From NCBI GenBank assembly GCA_946887105.1, contig CAMPKJ010000323.1, positions 1 through 5,137 on the forward strand: a DNA stretch of 5,137 nucleotides. The letters run 5' to 3'. The notes beneath the pieces were generated by a model that saw only the letters and a program-made list of their open reading frames with translations, searched no databases and was not told the DNA's origin. How positions within the stretch are numbered: the first letter of the stretch is position 1; each line of letters starts with the position of its first letter. Below are positions 1-5,137 of this stretch, piece after piece. Both the position numbers and the translations under genes were made by a program. The DNA is from an uncultured Acidobacteriota bacterium. Lineage in GTDB: Bacteria > Acidobacteriota > Thermoanaerobaculia > Gp7-AA8.

Positions 1-422
1 GCCCACACCACGTCGGCGAGCACCGCGTCGTGTCCCCAGATCGACAACGTTTCGGCGGGATTCTTCGAATAGCCGAAGTCGATCGCGCGCGTGAACATCT
101 GCTCCGCGCCGTCGATGCGGCGCGCGGACAGGAGCTCCTGGGTGCGGATCACGCCGAGGAGCGGACCCTTTTCGTCGCCGATCAGATTCTGCCCGCCGTC
201 GCCGCGCGTGACGGAGAGATACGCGGTGCGATCGCCGCGCTCGTTTGCGGACCATGCGAGCAGCGCGGTGTTTTCGTCGTCGGGATGCGCGGCGATGTAG
301 AGCGTGCCGGCCACATTGGCGAGCTTGCGGAGCGCGACCTGGATCTGTGCGGCATCGCGTGCGAACGCGGACGTGCACGCGAGAAGAAGAAGAGCGGCAA
401 AGAGAGAGCGGACGCGAGACAT
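1..422 (-). CDS. PIG-L (LmbE-like) family deacetylase, N-terminal part, exported; truncated by window edge
   Basis: Reading the minus strand from an ATG at 422 gives 140 codons with no stop, running off the left edge. Residues 41-52 contain the AHPDDE signature of the PIG-L/LmbE superfamily (H46, P47, D48, D49, E50). In this family the His and second Asp of the motif bind zinc and the first Asp is the general base; the third zinc ligand would lie beyond the window. Further matches to the secreted bacterial subgroup are TRGDGGQN (72-79), the GVIRTQELLSARR stretch (90-102) and DFGYSKN (115-121). Members hydrolyse N-acetyl groups from sugars; the substrate here cannot be told. The N-terminus is a signal peptide: basic start, hydrophobic core 7-15, then either a lipobox (LLAC, Cys16) or a signal peptidase I site after AFA (residue 21). 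The gene is transcribed away from the flavoprotein gene. No clear Shine-Dalgarno is seen. Family call is firm; export is likely. Confidence 0.9.
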   Translation of the reverse strand, partial: MSRVRSLFAALLLLACTSAFARDAAQIQVALRKLANVAGTLYIAAHPDDENTALLAWSANERGDRTAYLSVTRGDGGQNLIGDEKGPLLGVIRTQELLSARRIDGAEQMFTRAIDFGYSKNPAETLSIWGHDAVLADVVW

Positions 423-435
423 AGGCGCGGAGGAT

Positions 436-498
436 AGTCGCAGAGTCGGGGCGCTTCAAAGTCTCAAAAGGCGTCCGTTGTGTTACTTCTCTGCGACT
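436..498. promoter_or_regulatory. Divergent intergenic region framed by a perfect 10-bp inverted repeat
   Basis: AGTCGCAGAG at 436-445 is the exact reverse complement of CTCTGCGACT at 489-498. The two arms start 53 nt apart, about five helical turns, and bracket most of the 76-nt gap between the divergent deacetylase (ATG at 422) and flavoprotein (GTG at 499). The right arm ends directly against the GTG, where a Shine-Dalgarno would normally lie. It could be a paired operator for a shared regulator, or in the flavoprotein transcript a long-range stem covering the start site. No convincing -35/-10 pair was found on either strand, so promoter positions are not assigned. Seen: the repeat. Inferred: any function. 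Confidence 0.4.
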
Positions 499-1785
499 GT
501 GCGCTACGACATCGCCATCATCGGGGCAGGGGCGGCCGGGCTGACCGCGGCCATCTTCGCCCGCCGCACCGCTCCCGATGCGCGCATCGTGCTGCTCGAC
601 GGCGCGCCGAAGATCGGCGCCAAGATCCTCATCTCCGGCGGCGGCCGCTGCAACGTCACGCACGATGTCGTCACGCCGGACGATTTCAACGGCAACCGCA
701 ACGCCATCGCCAAAGTCCTGCGCACGTTCACCGTCGAACAGACCGTGGCCTGGTTCGCGGAGATGGGCGTGGAGCTGAAGCGCGAAGAGACGGGCAAACT
801 CTTCCCGACCACCGATCGCGCGAGGACGGTGCTGGATGCGCTGGTGGCGGCCGCGGACGTGGACATCCGTTTGGCAAAGAAGGTCCTCGCCATCGCCCCC
901 CGTCATCCTGAGCGCAGCGAAGGATCTCAAAATGCGAACTCCTCGCATCTGGAGATGCTTCGCTCCGCTCAGCATGACGGGGGGGTGGCGTTCCGCATCG
1001 ACGACCTCGAAGCCCCCACCCTCATCCTCGCCACCGGCGGCCGCTCCATCCCCAAAACCGGCAGCGACGGCAGCGGCTACACGCTCGCGCGTTCCCTCGG
1101 ACACACCGTCGGCGACGTCTTCCCCGCGCTCGTCCCGCTCATCCTCGAGGAAGGCCACTGGATGACTTCCCTCAGCGGCACGAGCGTCGACGCGGAGCTT
1201 TCGGTGCGCGCCGACGGCGGCAAGGTGCTGGTGCGCCATCGCGGCTCGCTGCTGTTCACGCACTTCGGTCTCAGCGGCCCGGTGGTCCTCGACATCTCCC
1301 GTCACTGGATCGCCACGCGTGGGCAGCTCGTGGCGAACTTCCTCCCCGGCGAGACGTTCGAGTCGCTCGAATCGCTGCTGATGCGCGCCAATCCGCGCGC
1401 GACGGTTGCCAGCGTGTTGCGCGGACGCGTGCCGGAGCGTCTCCTCACCGCCATCGCCGGCGAGCCTGTGCCGCTCGCGAAGCTCACGAAAGATGAGCGG
1501 CGCAGGCTGGTGCGCGCGTTCGTCGAAGTGCCGGTCCCGGTCGTGCGCGACCGCGGTTTCGAGTTCGCGGAAGTCACGGCCGGCGGCGTGCCGCTGGCCG
1601 AGATCGACCTGGCCACGATGGCCTCCCGGAAATGCGAGGGTCTCTATCTCTGCGGCGAGATCCTCGACGTCGACGGCCGCATCGGCGGCTACACCTTTCA
1701 GTGGGCGTGGGCGAGCGGACGTCTGGCCGGCATTCACGCGGCCCGGGAAGCGACGAGGTGGGCGGAGCGTTCCGACGGCCCATGA
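499..1785 (+). CDS. BaiN/HI0933 (YhiN) family NAD(P)/FAD-dependent oxidoreductase
   Basis: A 428-residue cytoplasmic flavoprotein of the HI0933/YhiN/BaiN family. From a GTG start the protein begins VRYDIAIIGAGAAGLTAA, the Rossmann dinucleotide-binding motif (G9, G11, G14), with D34 at the end of the second strand where the FAD ribose is usually held. The family block KILISGGGRCNVT lies at 42-54. LILATGG is at 175-181, FGLSGP at 256-261, VTAGGV at 359-364, and the C-terminal FAD block CGEILDVDGRIGGY at 385-398 followed by FQWAWASG. The frame is open upstream to an ATG at 304, but that start would overlap the divergent deacetylase and precede the Rossmann strand with unrelated sequence; GTG 499 puts the first strand at the usual distance. 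TTG at 478 is an alternative. No Shine-Dalgarno is visible. Residues about 134-162 come from an inserted palindromic element and are absent from the usual family pattern. The physiological substrate of most members is unknown. The 3' end overlaps the YceI gene by 4 nt. Confidence 0.92.
   Translation: MRYDIAIIGAGAAGLTAAIFARRTAPDARIVLLDGAPKIGAKILISGGGRCNVTHDVVTPDDFNGNRNAIAKVLRTFTVEQTVAWFAEMGVELKREETGKLFPTTDRARTVLDALVAAADVDIRLAKKVLAIAPRHPERSEGSQNANSSHLEMLRSAQHDGGVAFRIDDLEAPTLILATGGRSIPKTGSDGSGYTLARSLGHTVGDVFPALVPLILEEGHWMTSLSGTSVDAELSVRADGGKVLVRHRGSLLFTHFGLSGPVVLDISRHWIATRGQLVANFLPGETFESLESLLMRANPRATVASVLRGRVPERLLTAIAGEPVPLAKLTKDERRRLVRAFVEVPVPVVRDRGFEFAEVTAGGVPLAEIDLATMASRKCEGLYLCGEILDVDGRIGGYTFQWAWASGRLAGIHAAREATRWAERSDGP
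896..984. repeat. Palindromic repeat element inserted in frame inside the flavoprotein gene
   Basis: The arms 896-927 and 953-984 are 32 nt each and pair at 29 positions. Each consists of a run of six C (or G) and a 26-nt block; the left block begins GTCATCCTGAGCGCAGCGAA and the right block ends CGCTCCGCTCAGCATGAC. The three mismatches are C opposite C or G opposite G. Between the arms, ATGCGA (932-937) and TCGCAT (943-948) form a smaller inner hairpin with a 5-nt loop. The plus-strand frame reads HPERSEG on the left and LRSAQHD on the right. These peptides are familiar to me as translations of a dispersed palindromic repeat in many bacterial genomes, where it is mostly intergenic. Here it keeps the host frame open and adds about 27-29 residues just before the LILATGG strand. 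Its A/T-richer third codon positions differ from the host gene. Copy number cannot be judged from this window. Confidence 0.85.
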
Positions 1786-2396
1786 AAGTGATGCGCACCC
1801 TCCTCATCCTCTCCGCCTTCGCTGCTCTGCCTCTCTTCGCCGATGCCGAGACGTTCGTGGCCGACAAGAATCACTCGAACGCGATGTTCAAGGTCCGCCA
1901 CATGATGGCCAACGTGGTCGGCCAGTTCCGCGACTTCACCGCGGACGTGAACATCGACCGCGCCAATCCCGAGAAGTCTTCGGTCGAGTTCACCATCCAG
2001 GCCGCGAGCATCGACACCGGCAACACGAATCGCGACAACCATCTGCGCAGCGGCGACTTTTTCGATGTGGAGAAGTTTCCGGCCATCACGTTCAAGAGCA
2101 CGGCAATCGCCGCGAAATCGAAGAACGAGTTCGCCGTCACCGGCGACCTGACCATGCACGGCGTGACCAAGCGCGTCACCCTCCCGGTCACGTTCCTCGG
2201 CTTCCTCAAGACCCCCCGCGGCGAAAAGGCCGGCTTCGAGATCGAGACCACCATCGATCGCAAGGACTACGGCGTGGTCTGGAACCGCAACCTCGACGAA
2301 GGCGGCGTCCTCCTCGGCGACGACGTGAAGGTCACCATCAATCTCGAGATGGACAAGAAGGCGCCCGCAGCCGCCGCGCCCGCGGCCACGAAGTAA
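1782..2396 (+). CDS. YceI-family periplasmic protein (lipid-binding lipocalin-like fold)
   Basis: A 204-residue protein of the YceI family, whose members form a lipocalin-like beta-barrel that binds long polyisoprenoid or amide lipids in the periplasm. A signal peptide is clear: MKVMR, a hydrophobic core to F19, and a signal peptidase I site after ADA (A22), giving a mature protein starting ETFVADKNHS. Family landmarks are DKNHSNAMFKVRHM (28-41), QFRDFTADVNID (48-59), SIDTGN then NRDNHLRSGDFFDVEKFP (83-100), GDLTMHGVTK (121-130) and the last strands carrying DRKDYGVVWN and LGDDVKVTI. The length is normal for the family. An Ala/Pro-rich tail of about 14 residues follows the last strand. The ATG shares ATGA with the stop of the flavoprotein gene, so translation is probably coupled; GGAG at 1764-1767 is somewhat distant. 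M4 is an alternative start. The physiological ligand is not deducible. Confidence 0.93.
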   Translation: MKVMRTLLILSAFAALPLFADAETFVADKNHSNAMFKVRHMMANVVGQFRDFTADVNIDRANPEKSSVEFTIQAASIDTGNTNRDNHLRSGDFFDVEKFPAITFKSTAIAAKSKNEFAVTGDLTMHGVTKRVTLPVTFLGFLKTPRGEKAGFEIETTIDRKDYGVVWNRNLDEGGVLLGDDVKVTINLEMDKKAPAAAAPAATK

Positions 2397-2402
2397 TCGC
2401 CC

Positions 2403-2443
2403 CGGCAGTCCCCTCTCCCCGCTGCGCGGGGAGAGGGCTGCCG
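2403..2443. terminator. Strong bulged hairpin after the YceI gene: possible terminator or dispersed repeat
   Basis: Starting 6 nt after the YceI stop, 2411-2422 pairs perfectly with 2426-2437 (12 bp, 3-nt loop TGC). A lower 6-bp stem, CGGCAG at 2403-2408 with CTGCCG at 2438-2443, continues it after a two-base bulge (TC, 2409-2410). It is not followed by a T-tract on either strand (TGATTGTGAC on the plus strand), so it is not a classical intrinsic terminator. The CCTCTCCCCGC / GCGGGGAGAGG core resembles a common intergenic palindrome in GC-rich genomes. Its position between the operon and the next gene fits transcription punctuation or 3'-end protection of the YceI message. Confidence 0.55.
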
Positions 2444-2504
2444 TGATTGTGACGTCTCAGGAACAGCGAAAGCGTGGGGCGAGCCGAACGGCAGTGCCGC
2501 TGCT

Positions 2505-2508
2505 AAGG
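2505..2508 (+). promoter_or_regulatory. Ribosome binding site deciding the start of the propeller lipoprotein gene
   Basis: AAGG lies 7 nt before the ATG at 2516, a normal spacing. The competing in-frame TTG at 2510 would have only 1 nt, so ATG 2516 is preferred. No convincing promoter was found between the hairpin at 2443 and this site. Confidence 0.5.
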
Positions 2509-2515
2509 TTTGCGC

Positions 2516-4993
2516 ATGACTCGCGTTCACGCACTCCTGGTCCTTCTGCTGCCCGCGATGCTCGCATGCACCGTGTCTTCCTCGCCGAAGCGTCCTTCGT
2601 ACGAGGAGGAACGCACCCCTTACGGGGCACCCGATCTGGCCGACGAGTACGCGCGCCTCAAAAGGCTTGGTGAGCGAACCGACTTGAATCCGCCGCAGCT
2701 GTACGAGCGGGCCCAGGATGCGCTGCAGTCCATGCGCGCGTGGTCTGTGACGCTCGATCGAGAACGGCCGTCGCTCGCGAAGCGCGCTTTCGCGCGGGAG
2801 GCCGCGGCTGACCGAAATCTGGCGCGATGGAGCTGGCTCGGACCGGGAAACATCGGCGGCCGCACGCGTACGCTCGTCATCGATCCCCAGCAAACGGAGA
2901 CGATGTACACCGGTGGTGTGTCGGGAGGCGTCTGGAAGACCACCGATGGCGGCGCCGCGTGGCGTCCGACTGGCGACACGCTCGCGAACATCGCCATCAA
3001 CTCGCTGGTGATGGATCCTCGCGAGAACAACAGGCTCTATGCTGGGACAGGAGAGGGTTACTTCCGCGAAACCGTTCGGGGCACCGGACTGCCGCTTCGA
3101 GGCGGCGGGATCTTTGTCTCGACGGATTCCGGAGAAAGCTGGTCGATTCTCGAGAGCACGCGCAACAGCGATTTCCACTTCGTGAACGATCTCTTCGTGA
3201 GCTCCGTCGACACGAATCGCATTTACGCAGCGACGAGGACGGGCGTCTTTCGGTCGTCCGATCGAGGACAGTCGTGGACGCGAATCCTCTCCGTCAATGC
3301 CTCAGGCGGCTGTCTCGACCTCGTTGGGCGTCCGCGTGCCGAGTCTGACTACCTCTATGCATCGTGCGGGACTCTCGGTCAGGCGACTGTCTATCGCAAC
3401 ATCGACGCGGCAGCGGACGGCGCATGGAGCGCGGTGCTCTCGGAAGTCAACATGGGGCGCACCTCCATTGCCGTGGCGCCTTCGAATCCGGACGTCGTGT
3501 ATGCGTTGTCGGCCAGCAACGTTTCCGCACCGGGGGGCTTCAATCAGGGGCTGCTGGCCGTCTTCCGCTCGAACGAAGCGGGAACTGCAGGAACGTGGCA
3601 GGCGGTCGTGCGAAACACGGCCAGCGACCGGCTATCGACGCTCCTTCTCACAAATCCCATCGCCGCTGCCGAAGTCGAATGTGACTTCAGTGACAAGAAT
3701 CAGTTTGTCACGATGGGGTGGTACTGCAACACGATCGCTGTCGATCCGACCAATCCCGATCGAGTGTGGGCAGCCGGCGTGGATCTGTTCCGTTCTGACG
3801 ATGGTGGCGCCACCTGGGGGATTGCGTCGTATTGGTGGGCGAATCGCGCTACGCCTTCGTTCGTTCACGCCGATCAGCACGCCATCGTTTTTCACCCGGA
3901 TTTCGATGGAGAAACGAACGACACGCTCTTCGCCGCGAACGACGGCGGCATCTTCAAGACCGAAGACGCTTCTGACGACGTGACACGCGGAATCACGGCT
4001 CTCTGCGATCCCGATCTCGGCAAGATCGCATGGCAACACATCAGTGGAAATCTCGGGATCACGCAGTTCTATCACGGCGCTGTATTTCCGAACGGCCGCG
4101 AATACATCGCGGGCGCGCAGGACAACGGCACGCTGCTCGGACGCGATGATGCCGGCGCGAACGGGTGGACTCCGATCGCGGGCGGCGACGGCAGTTATCT
4201 CGCGATCAATCCTCTGAATCCGAGCACGTTCTACGTTTCGTCTCAGGGCGCCTTCATCCTGAAGACTGAGGACGGCGGATCGACCTTCAAACCCGCAATC
4301 AAGGGCCTGGCAGATCAGTTCCTTTTCATCACGCCGCTGATGATCGATCGCACAACACCGCAGGTTCTCTGGACCGGTGGCAGGAGACTGTGGCGAACGG
4401 ACGATGCAGGTGCCAACTGGACTGCCGCAAGCACGCCGCTGGGCACGAGCGGCCAGGTGAGTGCAATCGCTGTATCGGGACCGCGAGCTCTTGCCGGAAC
4501 CTCGAACGGCTTCATCTACCGAAACGACGACGCGCGCTCGGCCACTCCGGCGACCACCTGGCCCGGCGTGCAACCGCGCGAAGGGTTCGTCTCGTCCATC
4601 ACGCACCATCCTTATGATGCGGACGTTGTGTATGCAACGTTTGCCGGGTTCGGCGGACAACATGTCTGGAAGAGCACGAACGGTGGTGTTTCGTGGGCGC
4701 CGCTCGACGGAGAAGGTGACGGTCAGATTCCTGACATTCCGGTTCACTCACTCGTTGTCGATCCGCATCGTCCGGAACGCCTTTTCATCGGCACCGACCT
4801 CGGTGTGATGGTGTCGATCGACGGTGGTGCTCACTGGATGACGGAAGCGGACGGAATGCCGAACGCAGTCACGGAATGGCTGGTGATCGCTGACGCCCCC
4901 GAGGGGAGATCGCTGTACGCCTTTACCCACGGCCGCGGCGTCTGGCGGGCCAGGTTGCCGGCCGCACCTCGCCGCCGGGCGGTTACGCACTGA
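2516..4993 (+). CDS. Asp-box/BNR-repeat tandem beta-propeller lipoprotein (VPS10/sortilin- or GH74-like fold)
   Basis: An 825-residue predicted cell-surface protein. The N-terminus (MTRVHALLVLLLPAMLAC) is a lipoprotein-type signal with a permissive lipobox MLAC; Cys18 would be lipidated. Residues 20-105 are a charged, probably helical linker. From WSWLGPGNIGGR onward the protein is built of repeats: DP-x-x-P then V/I/L-Y-A-G-T, then G-V-F/W-K/R-S/T-x-D-G-G-x-x-W. Good Asp-boxes are at D144, D204, D249, D429, D630 and D769; weaker ones at D484, D586 (Phe for Trp) and N722 (Asn for Asp). About 13 strand sets are recognisable, fitting two seven-bladed propellers as in GH74 xyloglucanases or VPS10/sortilin-like proteins. 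The last blade ends FTHGRGVWRARLP. Database annotation of such proteins as glycosyl hydrolase or sialidase is common, but I see no assignable catalytic residues. Cysteines are few and mostly near-paired (266/284, 389/404, plus 497), consistent with an exported protein. Third codon positions are clearly less GC-rich than in the two upstream genes. Probably its own transcription unit. Confidence 0.85.
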   Translation: MTRVHALLVLLLPAMLACTVSSSPKRPSYEEERTPYGAPDLADEYARLKRLGERTDLNPPQLYERAQDALQSMRAWSVTLDRERPSLAKRAFAREAAADRNLARWSWLGPGNIGGRTRTLVIDPQQTETMYTGGVSGGVWKTTDGGAAWRPTGDTLANIAINSLVMDPRENNRLYAGTGEGYFRETVRGTGLPLRGGGIFVSTDSGESWSILESTRNSDFHFVNDLFVSSVDTNRIYAATRTGVFRSSDRGQSWTRILSVNASGGCLDLVGRPRAESDYLYASCGTLGQATVYRNIDAAADGAWSAVLSEVNMGRTSIAVAPSNPDVVYALSASNVSAPGGFNQGLLAVFRSNEAGTAGTWQAVVRNTASDRLSTLLLTNPIAAAEVECDFSDKNQFVTMGWYCNTIAVDPTNPDRVWAAGVDLFRSDDGGATWGIASYWWANRATPSFVHADQHAIVFHPDFDGETNDTLFAANDGGIFKTEDASDDVTRGITALCDPDLGKIAWQHISGNLGITQFYHGAVFPNGREYIAGAQDNGTLLGRDDAGANGWTPIAGGDGSYLAINPLNPSTFYVSSQGAFILKTEDGGSTFKPAIKGLADQFLFITPLMIDRTTPQVLWTGGRRLWRTDDAGANWTAASTPLGTSGQVSAIAVSGPRALAGTSNGFIYRNDDARSATPATTWPGVQPREGFVSSITHHPYDADVVYATFAGFGGQHVWKSTNGGVSWAPLDGEGDGQIPDIPVHSLVVDPHRPERLFIGTDLGVMVSIDGGAHWMTEADGMPNAVTEWLVIADAPEGRSLYAFTHGRGVWRARLPAAPRRRAVTH

Positions 4994-5025
4994 TCCGGGC
5001 TGCCGCCGCCTCTCGCGAGCGTTTT

Positions 5026-5135
5026 GGAGTGCGGCAGCCGCAGCTGCCGCTTTCCCGCGGCGGCCGCAGCCGCCGCACTCCCGCGGTAGCTGCGGCTACC
5101 GCGTCCGAAAGCGGTGGCTGCGGCCACCGCACTCC
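5026..5135. repeat. Array of four GC-rich 20-nt hairpins with covarying stems
   Basis: After the lipoprotein stop, 4994-5025 holds only a short palindrome CTCGCGAG (5012-5019). Then come four perfect 8-bp stems with 4-nt loops. A: 5031-5038/5043-5050, loop CGCA. B: 5057-5064/5069-5076, loop CGCA. C: 5083-5090/5095-5102, loop TGCG. D: 5111-5118/5123-5130, loop TGCG. All left arms read GCGGnnGC with nn = CA, CG, TA, TG, and the right arm changes to match every time. The loops of C and D are the reverse complement of those of A and B, so the two pairs lie in opposite orientation. Spacers are 6, 6 and 8 nt (TTTCCC, ACTCCC, GTCCGAAA). GGAGT precedes A and ACTCC follows both B and D. Stem A is followed by TTT on the plus strand and stem D by TTT on the minus strand, so weak bidirectional termination is possible. 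It looks like a REP-type extragenic palindrome cluster. It ends 2 nt from the window edge and may be incomplete. Confidence 0.85.
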
Positions 5136-5137
5136 AT

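Noticed and set aside
30..437. 135-residue plus-strand open frame near the left edge
   Set aside because: It is antisense to the deacetylase reading frame, which carries the AHPDDE motif; the plus-strand translation shows no family pattern.
304..498. N-terminal extension of the flavoprotein from the ATG at 304
   Set aside because: It overlaps the divergent deacetylase gene on the other strand, its translation resembles no domain, and the Rossmann motif begins properly at GTG 499.
1406..2446. 346-residue plus-strand open frame across the flavoprotein and YceI genes
   Set aside because: It is a +1-shifted shadow, Arg/Pro/Ser-rich and low in complexity, crossing two well-supported genes; GC-rich DNA produces such frames readily.
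2444..2515. Promoter with TTGTGA at 2447-2452
   Set aside because: No acceptable -10 hexamer occurs 16-18 nt downstream.
2267..3178. 303-residue minus-strand open frame across the YceI end, the gap and the propeller start
   Set aside because: It spans two real genes and the hairpin; the part over the hairpin is the usual spurious translation of a palindromic repeat.
3632..4747. 371-residue minus-strand open frame inside the propeller gene
   Set aside because: The translation is Arg- and Val-rich with no domain signs, and the opposite strand carries clear Asp-box repeats.
4831..5127. 98-residue minus-strand open frame over the hairpin array
   Set aside because: Its N-terminal part is an Ala/Gly/Arg translation of the repeats and the rest is antisense to the propeller gene.
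5026..5135. CRISPR-like array
   Set aside because: The repeats are self-complementary 20-mers with 6-8 nt gaps, too short for spacers, and no cas gene is present.

Overview
The window is a GC-rich bacterial chromosome segment with four protein-coding genes, one cut by the left edge, and three kinds of palindromic repeat. Most of the DNA is coding. The gene set (a secreted PIG-L deacetylase, a BaiN/HI0933-type flavoprotein, a YceI-like protein and a large Asp-box propeller lipoprotein), the high GC and the palindromic elements fit an Acidobacteriota-like or similar soil/sediment bacterium. That taxonomic guess is inference; no rRNA or marker gene is present.

Layout. Positions 1-422, minus strand: the N-terminal 140 residues of an exported PIG-L/LmbE-family deacetylase that runs off the left edge. 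Positions 423-498: a 76-nt divergent intergenic region framed by a perfect 10-bp inverted repeat. Positions 499-1785, plus strand: a BaiN/HI0933 (YhiN) family FAD-binding oxidoreductase with a GTG start. Its reading frame contains an in-frame insertion of an approximately 89-nt palindromic element (896-984). Positions 1782-2396: a YceI-family periplasmic protein whose ATG overlaps the flavoprotein stop codon (ATGA), so the two are probably co-transcribed and translationally coupled. Positions 2397-2515: a gap with a strong bulged hairpin (2403-2443) and a ribosome binding site for the next gene. Positions 2516-4993: an 825-residue predicted lipoprotein made of Asp-box/BNR repeats, probably two seven-bladed beta-propellers. 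Positions 5026-5135: four near-identical 20-nt GC-rich hairpins whose stems differ by paired, compensating changes; this array is close to the right edge and may continue.

How the genes relate. Three of the four products are predicted to be exported (deacetylase, YceI, propeller lipoprotein), so this is partly a cell-envelope neighbourhood, but no single pathway is evident. The most notable features are repeats: a palindromic element that has become part of a protein, and the hairpin array with covarying stems. I found no CRISPR array, tRNA, rRNA, transposase, phage gene or recognisable defence system.
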